From the NCBI GenBank assembly GCA_038204465.1, contig JBBRCX010000124.1, positions 1 through 11,619 on the forward strand: DNA of 11,619 nucleotides, read 5' to 3'. A model generated the notes under the pieces. That model saw only the letters and a list, made by a program, of their open reading frames with translations, ran no database searches and had not been told where the DNA came from. The number at the start of each line of letters is the position of its first letter. The stretch's first letter is position 1. A program made the position numbers and the translations under genes. This document shows positions 1-5,964 of this stretch, piece after piece. This DNA comes from JBBRCX01 sp038204465. Lineage in GTDB: Bacteria > Planctomycetota > Phycisphaerae > Tepidisphaerales > Tepidisphaeraceae.

Positions 1-133
1 TCGAGCCGCGTTGCCGCAAGCGGCGGCCCAAGCAGTACGACCTGATGAACAAACCGAGAGACGTATTGCGAAAAGCCCTGAAAATGCGGAGCAAAATGGG
101 TTAACTTAATGCCATTAACTCCCGACCCCCTTC
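1..133 (+). mobile_element. IS4-like insertion sequence, 3' end only
   Basis: This is the right end of an insertion sequence that enters from beyond the left edge. It comprises the C-terminus of a transposase gene and about 30 bp of non-coding element end. That end carries the 13-bp palindrome TTAATGcCATTAA at 106-118, followed by a C-rich stretch (cccgaccccc, 121-130). Immediately beyond, the minus strand reads as rhs coding sequence, so the element appears to have inserted in an rhs gene. The exact boundary is not proven: the other end and any target-site duplication lie outside the window, and the join could fall anywhere from about 130 to 141. Confidence 0.5.
3..104 (+). CDS. Transposase, IS4-like family, C-terminal fragment (5' truncated by window)
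   Basis: The last 33 codons of a transposase, open from the window's left edge to a TAA at 102-104. The visible residues begin EPRCRKRRPK, followed by QYDLMNKPR and a basic tail. This resembles the 'KRRPK-Y-L-NKPR' C-terminal signature I associate with DDE transposases of IS4-like elements common in planctomycetes. The catalytic DDE domain lies outside the window, so activity cannot be judged. The gene ends only about 30 bp from the inferred element end, as is usual for a compact IS. The family call rests on this short motif alone. Confidence 0.5.
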   Translation, partial: EPRCRKRRPKQYDLMNKPRDVLRKALKMRSKMG

Positions 134-141
134 CGGAATCC

Positions 142-304
142 GACGACCTGGCCGGAGGTGTTCAGCAGGGCCGTCACGTTGAAGTTGGTCCTGCTGGACG
201 TAGAGGCGTTCTTCCAGGCCGTCGGCGCTGTTGTTGTTGGCGTCGCGGTCGCGCAGCACCAGCGCATCGACATACGCCTGACTCCAGACGTTCTGCGCGG
301 TCAC
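142..304 (-). pseudogene. Rhs/YD-repeat protein fragment, frameshifted
   Basis: On the minus strand this reads TAQNVWSQAYVDALVLRD, then DANNNSADGLEERLYVQQD, which is typical Rhs core sequence (a secreted polymorphic-toxin scaffold). After YVQQD at about 188 the frame is lost, but the neighbouring frame continues with Rhs sequence, NFNVTALLNTSGQVV, down to about 142. Rhs genes usually read QQDANFNVTALL here, so loss of two bases near 187 would explain the break. Downstream the fragment runs into the IS end. Upstream it is separated from a second rhs fragment (773-973) by an intact small membrane-protein gene. The fragment cannot make a functional Rhs protein. Confidence 0.7.
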
Positions 305-331
305 GATGCTGCCAACAAGCAGCCACAGCGC

Positions 332-718
332 TCACCGCAAGAGCGCCCGTTTGAAAATGGCCACGCCAATCACAAAAGGCCACATTAACAGGAGCCAAGC
401 GCCTGTGACAAGGCGTAGATTTGCGCTCACTTGGTTGGCGATGAATACAAAGGTCGAGACTACGCTCATAAATATTAGCGCAGCTCTTGATCCCAGACCT
501 CTGCGAAGCCGGCCACCGATCCAGGCGGCCCAAAAGAAGATCTGGCCGAAAGTGACAACGAGCATTGTCCAAAACACTGCATCCCTCACTTCGGGATAGA
601 ATGCGGTTGCCCAAATCATGTCAAATAACAAAAGCCCTGCGAAGCCGTAGAAAGAGAATGCGGCGAGTGTCTGCATTACTCTTGCTCTGTTATTTTGCGT
701 GCTCTTCTGGGGGTTCAT
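332..718 (-). CDS. Small membrane protein, possible Rhs-associated immunity protein
   Basis: A 128-residue protein with four likely membrane spans: about residues 16-36 (LAAFSFYGFAGLLLFDMIWA), 47-67 (DAVFWTMLVVTFGQIFFWAAW), 78-96 and 104-122, ending in a basic tail (FKRALLR). The ORF is open further upstream into rhs sequence, but I start it at the ATG at 716-718 because a strong ribosome site, TAGGAGGA, precedes it by about ten bases. I do not recognise a named family. It sits between two rhs remnants on the same strand, where toxin and immunity cassettes are normally found, and small multi-span proteins are common among immunity proteins. That role is an inference from position only; no toxin domain is visible next to it. 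Confidence 0.6.
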   Translation of the reverse strand: MNPQKSTQNNRARVMQTLAAFSFYGFAGLLLFDMIWATAFYPEVRDAVFWTMLVVTFGQIFFWAAWIGGRLRRGLGSRAALIFMSVVSTFVFIANQVSANLRLVTGAWLLLMWPFVIGVAIFKRALLR

Positions 719-772
719 GTCGCCAAATCCTCCTATAGCACTCATTGTGGCGCCGCCGCCTGGCAAGATGGA

Positions 773-973
773 CTGTATGCGACAGCCCAGGGCGTCGTAC
801 TTTAAGCCGGTGAAGACGCCGCTGCCGAGTTGCTTCTCGGTGCGCAGGCGGTTCCAGGCGTTGTACGTGTAGGTGTTGCCGCTCTCGTCGGTCTTGGTGT
901 TGCCGTTGTTGTCGAAGGTCAGGGTGGCGCCGTTGGCGCTCGTGACCTCGTTGCGCATGTCATGTGACCACGT
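773..973 (-). pseudogene. Rhs/YD-repeat protein fragment
   Basis: The minus strand encodes HDMRNEVTSANGATLTFDNN, then GNTYTYNAWNRLRTEKQ and GLKYDALGCRIQ. These are classic YD repeats of Rhs proteins (pattern GxLTYDxxGNxT...YxYDAWNRL...YDALGRRI). Homology starts abruptly at about 964, one codon-scale step after the stop of the gene at 973-1503, and ends at about 773, shortly before the ribosome site of the 332-718 gene. It has no start region of its own and lacks nearly all of a normal Rhs protein. The ATGA overlap with the upstream gene looks like a chance effect of a recombination join. It and the fragment at 142-304 would be near neighbours in an intact rhs gene, missing a few dozen codons between them. 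Confidence 0.7.
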
Positions 974-1503
974 CATCGAACATCCCGCAAGCGACTGGCC
1001 AGTTCATTGGGCGTAAGCTGATCGATCGCATTCCCGCACTCAGGACACACTATGCTCGATTCTCTTAAATCATAGCCGCAGTACCTACAGGAGACGCCCT
1101 GTCGCGCTTTTGCGTCCCGTGTCTCCTTCATTTCTACGATCAGCCCGAGAACTGATAGTCCGAAGGTAATTGCGACACTGGCGGCGAAGATAATGAACCC
1201 ATAAAACTGGTTGCGAATGCTAAGTAGCTCTCCTCTTACTAACTGGATCCATACCCATAAAGCCAGAAGGATATAGCAATTCATGATTGCACGGGTTGTG
1301 GCAGATGGAGCTGCGCGACCGTGTGCAATTTGCCAACCCCGATACGTAATCCAAATCGAAGCGACGTCGATTAGGAGGGCCCTGCCAACCACCATGTAGA
1401 CTAACTCGGCTGCCAATACTGCACATCCTTGGATGGCATACAGCAAACCAATCCTGCGAAGAGCGCTAATGGTGTATTGTGACGGCTTCAATTCAGTTAC
1501 CAA
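973..1503 (-). CDS. Multi-span membrane protein with C-terminal zinc ribbon, possible immunity protein
   Basis: A 176-residue protein. Hydrophobic stretches lie at roughly residues 18-50 (two spans), 72-88 and 98-125. The cytoplasmic C-terminus then carries a zinc-ribbon knuckle pair, CRYCGYDLRESSIVCPECG, with the four cysteines in a Cx2C...Cx2C arrangement at about residues 138-156. This YCGYDLR...CPECG module is common on planctomycete membrane proteins of unknown function. The proposed start is TTG at 1501-1503; no ATG gives a similar N-terminus and the frame is closed by TAA a short way upstream, so the start is uncertain. It lies directly upstream of an rhs fragment on the same strand, hence the immunity suggestion, which is inference. 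Confidence 0.65.
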   Translation of the reverse strand: MVTELKPSQYTISALRRIGLLYAIQGCAVLAAELVYMVVGRALLIDVASIWITYRGWQIAHGRAAPSATTRAIMNCYILLALWVWIQLVRGELLSIRNQFYGFIIFAASVAITFGLSVLGLIVEMKETRDAKARQGVSCRYCGYDLRESSIVCPECGNAIDQLTPNELASRLRDVR

Positions 1504-1762
1504 TCGTCCACAACTGTTGCCTTAACCTTGACTACCGGCTTATCGGCTTATCACCGAATTGCGGCGTGACCTGTCCCGCAGAACAACAACATTCTACTAC
1601 AAAATCCTTAGTGACGATCGCGTGCGTGGTGACTACTGTTTTGACGTTTCGACCGGTAATGGCAGCCGAAATGAACCCAGAGGAACAGCCACAGCATCAC
1701 TCACGGTCTGAATCCAGGCGAAGGTCACGATCGTAGTAAGCATGCTACCAGCCTTGCCGGCT

Positions 1763-1803
1763 GGCATCGTAAGGGGGTCAGGCAGTCAAGGCATCGTAAG
1801 GGG
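1763..1803. repeat. Two copies of a 14-bp direct repeat
   Basis: ggcatcgtaagggg occurs at 1763-1776 and again at 1790-1803, 27 bp apart. The spacer with its flanks (aagggggtcaggcagtcaag) loosely resembles the minus-strand reading of the IS end at 108-133 (aagggggtcgggagttaatg), so this may be a relic of a related element. A small dyad, ccagcc-ttgcc-ggctgg, lies just before it at 1748-1764. The function is unknown. Confidence 0.45.
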
Positions 1804-1986
1804 CCGCGGAATGGAAACGTGCCGGCGATCGGGCGGTTTTGCGGCGGTCGATGGATGGTCGGTGACTGGCGAGTGGATGGAATCGCCTGGTGAGGCGTCG
1901 GGGCTGCGGTGGCGGGTACTTGGGAACGCGATGGCTGGGCGGTGGGAGCTTCATGGGGATTCGCTGGAGGGTGGATGGTGGCCGGA

Positions 1987-2024
1987 TGGGGAGGGGAGGG
2001 GGCGGCGATGGGGGTCGCGTGGGG
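1987..2024 (+). other. G-rich run, potential G-quadruplex
   Basis: The plus strand carries at least five runs of four or five G in under 40 bases (ggggaggggaggggg, then ggggg and gggg after short spacers), which fits the usual quadruplex pattern. It lies about 110-140 bases past the 3' end of the minus-strand histidine kinase, so a long kinase transcript would contain the C-rich complement. No gene overlaps it. Structure and function are inferred from the base pattern only. Confidence 0.45.
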
Positions 2025-2069
2025 TGCGCATGGGTTTTTCGCGTGGGAACCGTGTTCTTGTTCGGCTGG

Positions 2070-2097
2070 CCATCGCTTCGTTGCCGACGAACGATGG
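2070..2097 (-). terminator. Hairpin after the histidine kinase, possible transcript end
   Basis: CCATCG and TTCGT at 2070-2081, with one bulged C, pair with ACGAA and CGATGG at 2087-2097 around a 5-base loop, giving an 11-bp stem. It starts about 33 bases after the kinase stop codon. No U tract follows on the minus strand, so it is not a classical intrinsic terminator. It may stabilise or end the transcript. Confidence 0.35.
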
Positions 2098-2129
2098 GCG
2101 AGGGGCTTCTGGCGTACGGCGGGCTTGCC

Positions 2130-3806
2130 TCAGGTGAGCACGAGGCGGGTGCGGAGGTCGAGGTCGGCGGCCTGGATCTTCAGGGGGAGCAGGATCCAGA
2201 AGGTCGCGCCCTGGCCGGCGGCGCTGCGGACGCCGATGGAGCCGCCGAGCAGGGACGTCAATTCTTTTGAGATCGCCAGGCCCAGTCCGCTGCCGCCGTG
2301 CGTGCGGGTGACGGAGGCGTCGACCTGACGGAACTTTTCGAAGATGAGCTGCTGCTTGTCCGATTCGATGCCGGGACCCTGGTCGGTGAGGGCGATGCGG
2401 ACGTGATCCGGATCGTCGCGCGTGGCGGAGAGGTCGATGCGCGATCCGGGGGGCGAGAACTTGATCGCGTTGGAAAGGAAGTTGTAGAGCACCTGCTGCA
2501 GCTTCGCGGGATCGCTCTGCAGGATGGGAACATCACTGCCGATGCTGATCGCGAGCGTGAGCCGCTTCGATTCGGTCAGCGGCTTAAGGATATTGGTCAA
2601 GCCCTCGAAGAGATCCGGCAGCGAGAGCGGCTCGGAGCGGATCTCCATTCGTCCCGCCTCAATCTTCGCCAGATCGAGCAGGTCGTTGATCAGCTCGAGC
2701 AGATGGCGCGCGCTGTGAAGAATATTGCTGATGTAACGCGCCGACTTGGACTCCGGGCCCGAGCTTAGGGCGTCCTTGAGCAAGTCGGCGAACCCGAGGA
2801 TGGAATTGAGCGGCGTGCGCAGCTCATGACTGACGTTGGCGAGGAACTCGCTTTTCAGCCGGTTCGATTCGTACAGCGCGAGGTTGCTCTCCGCGAGTTG
2901 GCCGAGCTTTAGGTCAAGGCCTTTGTTGATCGAGCGCAGCTGATCGGATCCCTGCTTCAGGTTTGCGAGCATGGTATTGAAGGTCTCGGAGAGCTGCTGG
3001 AATTCATCCCCGGTGCTGATGTCGGAGCGAATGTTCAAATCGCCTTTGCTGACCTTCTCGGCGGTCTCCTGCAGGACGCGCACGGGCTGGAGAATGAGCC
3101 GGGTGGTGATCAGATAGAACGCGACGATCGCCAGCGTGCCGGCGATGAGCCCGGCGACGAGGATGAATACCCGATTGAGCAGCAGTTGGTTCTCTTCAAT
3201 GCGCGACGGCATCTCGACGCTGATGAGGGCGCCGGGCAAGCGCGCGAGAATCTCCGTCGGGAAGGTCGTCGGCGAAGGCTTCTCCAGCACGGCGCGCAAA
3301 ACGGGTGCCGAAGCGGGGGCGGCGGGGTTGTGGCAGCCGGTGCATTGGCGCGTGAGAAAGACGGGCTGTGCATAGCGGTAGCCGTCGGTTCCGTCCTTCC
3401 TTTCGTAGTACCTGAAATACCAGCGGGCGTCCGGCGAGCGGGCGAAATGGGCCAGCGCGCCGTGCTCGAACTTCGTGAGACTCTTGCTTTGGTTGCCATC
3501 GATTGAAACCAGGCGGGAAAGCGTCGATCGGTCGGCGGAGGCCGGCGCGGGCTCGCCATTGTCGGCCGTTTGGGTGGCGGCTGGAATGTGTCGCTCCTGC
3601 GACTGGCGTTGTTCTTCGATGTGCCGACTGATGACGGTTTCGGCGAGCGCGCCGGCCGCGGTTCGATCGAGCTGGGCGGTGAGTTGTTCCATGCGCTGCC
3701 ATGGCACGAACAGCGCAGCTCCGATGATCAGAGCAATCGCGGTCCCGAACAGAATCTGGCACTTGGCCGCCAGCGAAATATGCAGTCGTCGGAACCGCTT
3801 GAACAT
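2130..3806 (-). CDS. Sensor histidine kinase with c-type heme (DUF3365/Tll0287-like) sensor domain
   Basis: A 558-residue membrane sensor kinase. The order is: first membrane span at about residues 18-36; an extracytoplasmic domain with a c-heme attachment motif CTGCH at 155-159, in the setting expected of DUF3365/Tll0287-like heme sensor domains; second span at about 212-234; HAMP linker to about 287; a coiled segment; the HisKA H-box FLANVSHELRTPLN with phospho-acceptor His327; and the HATPase domain with the N-box (N442, N446), DQGPG at 475-479, FEKF at 489-492 and GGSGLGL at 504-510. All catalytic boxes look intact, and there is no receiver domain. It would sense redox state, oxygen, NO or another heme ligand outside the membrane and autophosphorylate. 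Its partner is very probably the divergently transcribed sigma-54 regulator 283 bp away. Start: ATG at 3804-3806, with only a weak purine-rich ribosome site. Confidence 0.9.
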   Translation of the reverse strand: MFKRFRRLHISLAAKCQILFGTAIALIIGAALFVPWQRMEQLTAQLDRTAAGALAETVISRHIEEQRQSQERHIPAATQTADNGEPAPASADRSTLSRLVSIDGNQSKSLTKFEHGALAHFARSPDARWYFRYYERKDGTDGYRYAQPVFLTRQCTGCHNPAAPASAPVLRAVLEKPSPTTFPTEILARLPGALISVEMPSRIEENQLLLNRVFILVAGLIAGTLAIVAFYLITTRLILQPVRVLQETAEKVSKGDLNIRSDISTGDEFQQLSETFNTMLANLKQGSDQLRSINKGLDLKLGQLAESNLALYESNRLKSEFLANVSHELRTPLNSILGFADLLKDALSSGPESKSARYISNILHSARHLLELINDLLDLAKIEAGRMEIRSEPLSLPDLFEGLTNILKPLTESKRLTLAISIGSDVPILQSDPAKLQQVLYNFLSNAIKFSPPGSRIDLSATRDDPDHVRIALTDQGPGIESDKQQLIFEKFRQVDASVTRTHGGSGLGLAISKELTSLLGGSIGVRSAAGQGATFWILLPLKIQAADLDLRTRLVLT

Positions 3807-3840
3807 CTTGTCTCGATCTTAGCGGCGATGACTCCAGCGA

Positions 3841-3856
3841 GCACAGTCTGCTGTGC
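3841..3856. promoter_or_regulatory. Dyad in the divergent kinase/regulator intergenic region
   Basis: GCACAG-tctg-CTGTGC is a perfect 6+6 inverted repeat in the 283-bp gap between the two divergent signalling genes, about 35 bp upstream of the kinase start. It could be an operator or a hairpin in the kinase leader. It does not match the dyad at 5501-5527. No convincing -35/-10 or -24/-12 promoter was found in this gap for either gene. Confidence 0.3.
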
Positions 3857-4089
3857 ATTGGGTGCGTCGAAATGAAATGGGAAGTCGGAAAAAAGTGTGG
3901 CGGAACAAACTCTGGAACCCTCTTTGGAGCGCATAAAAGCTGATGAATCATGCACCTAGCGATCATCTGAAAGTTGGTGACTCATTTGTCGCATGCGCAA
4001 TTTAGGCGTTGTGCGATTTTGACGAGGCATGATATGACACGGAGTCGGAGCGGCAAAACTTCCGTTTCGTCGCCATTAAAAGGAGAGCT

Positions 4090-5487
4090 ATGTCGCACGC
4101 GGGACGAGTGCTGGTTGTCGAAGATCACGAGAGTGAACGACGGGCCGTTACTCAGATTCTGAAGTCCGAGGGCATAACGGTCTTTGGAGTTGAGAACGCC
4201 GATAAGGCGATGGGTTATCTGGAAGAAAACGTTGACGTCGTTCTGAGCGATCTGCAGATGGGCGACGTCAGCGGCATTGACCTGCTCCATCTCTGGAAAC
4301 AGCGCAAGCCCGATACGCAGTTCATTCTTCTTACCGGTCACAGCAGCATTCCCAGCGCGGTGGAAGCGATGCGATCCGGCGCATTCGATTACTTAACCAA
4401 GCCGGTAAACCCCGACGAACTGGTGCTGCTGATCAAGCGCGCATTGGACACCATGTCCAAGGATAAGGAGATCGACAGCCTTCGCCGCCGGTTAGATCAG
4501 CGCTTCGGTCTCGATCAGATCGTGGGTCAATCGAAACAAATGAAGGATGTCTTCGCGAAGATCCAACGTGCCGCGCCGGTCGACAGCACGGTGCTGATCC
4601 TCGGTGAAAGCGGAACGGGCAAGGAACTGGTCGCGCAAGCGCTGCATCACAACAGCCTGCGGAAGAAGGGCCCTTTCGTCGCGGTGAACTGCGCCGCGGT
4701 GCCGGCCACGCTTGTCGAAAGTGAGCTGTTTGGCCATGTTCGCGGCGCTTTTACCGGGGCTACCGACCGACGCATCGGCCGCTTCGAGCAAGCCGACGGC
4801 GGCACGCTATTCATCGACGAGATCGGCGACTTCGAGATCGGACTCCAAGCGAAGCTGCTGCGCGTCCTCGAGACGCTGACGCTGACGCCGGTGGGGGGAC
4901 ATGAAGACCGGAAGGTGAACGTCCGCGTTGTCGCTGCAACGAGCCGGGACATTCGCAAGATGGTTGAGGAAGGCACATTCCGCGAGGACTTGTGGTACCG
5001 GCTGAACGTCATCACGATCACGCTGCCACCGCTACGGCAGCGCCCGGACGACATTCCCATCCTGGTTGATCACTTCATGAAGGAGATCACCCACAGCAAG
5101 CACACCACGCCTCGGCGTATTTCGCCCGAGGTCATGCGTCGGTTTCAAGCGTACCGGTGGCAGGGCAATGTGCGCGAATTGCGCAACACGCTGGAAAGCA
5201 TGATGGTGCTCGGTGACGGCGAGGTCCTCACGGAGAACGACCTTCCCGAGCGCATCGCCGCTGGGATGAAGGAAATGGGGGCGCCTAAAGAGATCCCGGC
5301 GGGCATCACCATGGAGGAACTGGAAAAGCTTGCAATCACAAAAGCGCTGGACCAATGCGGTGGCAATCGAACCCACGCAGCCAACCAGCTGAGGATCTCT
5401 GTGCGGACTTTGCAACGCAAATTACGGCAATACGAACTAGAGCGCAGTGTGTCACCCCGCTCCAGCGACGTTCTGACGGAGGCATGA
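4090..5487 (+). CDS. NtrC-family sigma-54-dependent response regulator
   Basis: A 465-residue transcription activator that opens promoters held by sigma-54 RNA polymerase. The receiver domain (about 5-120) has the acidic pair E11/D12, phospho-acceptor Asp54, Thr82 and Lys104. The AAA+ domain (about 142-370) has Walker A GESGTGKE at 172-179, the sigma-54 contact loop GAFTGA at 219-224, Walker B LFIDEIGD at 240-247, and the arginine-finger region FREDLWYRLNV at 297-307. A Fis-type helix-turn-helix follows at about 413-450 (GGNRTHAANQL then VRTLQRKL). All key residues are present, so it should be functional. Ribosome site aaaggag lies 4 bases before the ATG. It is divergent to the heme kinase, its probable phosphodonor. 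The sigma-54 promoter 140 bp downstream of its stop is the obvious candidate target. Confidence 0.95.
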   Translation: MSHAGRVLVVEDHESERRAVTQILKSEGITVFGVENADKAMGYLEENVDVVLSDLQMGDVSGIDLLHLWKQRKPDTQFILLTGHSSIPSAVEAMRSGAFDYLTKPVNPDELVLLIKRALDTMSKDKEIDSLRRRLDQRFGLDQIVGQSKQMKDVFAKIQRAAPVDSTVLILGESGTGKELVAQALHHNSLRKKGPFVAVNCAAVPATLVESELFGHVRGAFTGATDRRIGRFEQADGGTLFIDEIGDFEIGLQAKLLRVLETLTLTPVGGHEDRKVNVRVVAATSRDIRKMVEEGTFREDLWYRLNVITITLPPLRQRPDDIPILVDHFMKEITHSKHTTPRRISPEVMRRFQAYRWQGNVRELRNTLESMMVLGDGEVLTENDLPERIAAGMKEMGAPKEIPAGITMEELEKLAITKALDQCGGNRTHAANQLRISVRTLQRKLRQYELERSVSPRSSDVLTEA

Positions 5488-5500
5488 CAAATTATGTTGC

Positions 5501-5527
5501 GTACGACAACCCGTCAGGTTATCGTAC
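5501..5527. promoter_or_regulatory. 27-bp dyad, candidate upstream activator site
   Basis: GTACGACAACC (5501-5511) and GGTTATCGTAC (5517-5527) form an 11+11 inverted repeat with one mismatch around a 5-base centre. The centre lies about 140 bp upstream of the start point predicted from the sigma-54 promoter at 5630-5645, a usual distance for an enhancer bound by a Fis-type helix-turn-helix dimer. It begins 13 bases after the regulator's stop codon, so an mRNA-end hairpin is the alternative; no U tract follows. Confidence 0.5.
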
Positions 5528-5564
5528 CCAGCGGACCGGCAAATGAGTTCCGTTTGCCCATCGA

Positions 5565-5590
5565 TTTTTGAAGAGGCAGGCCCTCAAAAA
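5565..5590. promoter_or_regulatory. AT-armed inverted repeat between dyad and sigma-54 promoter
   Basis: TTTTTGA (5565-5571) and TCAAAAA (5584-5590) form a perfect 7+7 inverted repeat with a 12-base spacer, centred about 78 bp upstream of the predicted start point. The arm order (T arm first, A arm last) is not that of an intrinsic terminator on either strand. It could be a second protein site or a DNA-bending segment between enhancer and promoter. Low certainty. Confidence 0.3.
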
Positions 5591-5629
5591 CCGGCCGTTC
5601 GTTCCCGTCCGATAAAATGGTGTGAGATC

Positions 5630-5646
5630 TGGTACGACCTTTGCTT
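5630..5646 (+). promoter_or_regulatory. Sigma-54 (-24/-12) promoter
   Basis: cTGGTACG-acct-TTGCTT matches the sigma-54 consensus TGGCACG-N4-TTGCW, with only C to T at a position where the family allows a pyrimidine. The invariant GG (5631-5632) and GC (5643-5644) have the required 12-bp periodicity. Transcription should start near 5656 and read the zinc-ribbon gene at 5707. It lies directly downstream of the sigma-54 activator gene. Confidence 0.75.
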
Positions 5647-5678
5647 TTGAGTTCACCGGCTGATCTGGCGATCGGGTG

Positions 5679-5703
5679 TAACACTTGTAGAGAAGGAGTG
5701 TTA
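5679..5703 (+). promoter_or_regulatory. 5' UTR hairpin carrying the ribosome binding site
   Basis: TAACACT (5679-5685) and AGTGTTA (5697-5703) are perfectly complementary, leaving an 11-base loop. The Shine-Dalgarno aaggag (5693-5698) straddles the loop and the base of the 3' arm, and the ATG follows three bases after the stem. Such a structure could expose or hide the ribosome site and so tune translation; a DNA-binding dyad is the alternative. Confidence 0.45.
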
Positions 5704-5706
5704 GGT

Positions 5707-5934
5707 ATGTCTATTAGCATGGAACGATTCGCGTCCGAGGGCCATTTCGCGACCTATAACCCTTACAGAGCCACTGTCCAGCGGGTCACAGTTTTCCAGA
5801 TTCAATGCCGCTCCTGCGGGTTTGAACCGGAAGGCGTGGTGACCGCGCCGAAACTGTGTCCAAAATGTCATGGCGAGTCATGGGAGCGCTTCGCCAAGCC
5901 GGGAAGCATCCTTGACAATGCAATCCGCTACTGA
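5707..5934 (+). CDS. Small zinc-ribbon protein under a sigma-54 promoter
   Basis: A 75-residue soluble protein. Four cysteines form two knuckles, CRSC at 34-37 and CPKC at 51-54, in the usual zinc-ribbon (rubredoxin-like) layout with a 13-residue gap. There is no signal peptide or membrane span. I start it at the ATG at 5707 because aaggag precedes it by 8 bases; a longer frame from 5641 would begin inside the promoter. Its family is not recognised beyond the ribbon fold, so the function is unknown: it might bind a metal, a nucleic acid or a protein partner. Its position, just after a sigma-54 activator and behind a strong sigma-54 promoter, suggests that it is an output of the heme-kinase system. 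Confidence 0.75.
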   Translation: MSISMERFASEGHFATYNPYRATVQRVTVFQIQCRSCGFEPEGVVTAPKLCPKCHGESWERFAKPGSILDNAIRY

Positions 5935-5964
5935 TTTCTAAGCCAGCGTGGCGCGGGAGGCAAA

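Larger units (their letters stand above)
1504..2129. other. Intergenic stretch without a supportable gene
   Basis: About 630 bases between the rhs-region genes and the 3' end of the histidine kinase. Open frames exist on the plus strand from about 1742 to 2328, but they arise from a G-rich, stop-poor composition: their products are Gly/Arg/Trp-rich, recognisable as no family, and run into the antisense of the kinase. A 36-codon minus-strand frame at 1633-1743 was also seen, with no ribosome site or family. The stretch contains a 14-bp direct repeat, a G-rich run and a hairpin, listed separately. It may be decayed mobile DNA. Confidence 0.6.

Noticed and set aside
1479..1736. 85-codon plus-strand frame
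   Set aside because: No ribosome site and no recognisable motif; the tail is an Arg/Ser run. It overlaps the start of the minus-strand membrane-protein gene.
1748..1803. Short repeats as a CRISPR array
   Set aside because: Only two 14-bp copies with a 13-bp gap, no further units and no cas genes nearby.
1742..2328. Long overlapping plus-strand open frames
   Set aside because: They come from G-rich, stop-poor sequence, give Gly/Arg/Trp-rich products with no family features, and run into the antisense strand of the histidine kinase.
3695..3712. TGGCACG as a second sigma-54 promoter
   Set aside because: It is inside the kinase coding sequence and lacks TTGC at the required -12 position.
3196..3966. 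256-codon minus-strand frame overlapping the kinase
   Set aside because: It is out of frame with the well-supported kinase, and its product is Arg/Pro-rich with no motif, typical of an alternative frame in GC-rich coding DNA.
4019..4036. TTGACG with nearby GATATG as a promoter for the regulator
   Set aside because: The spacing is 6 bp, far from the 16-18 bp needed, and no other -10 lies at the right distance.
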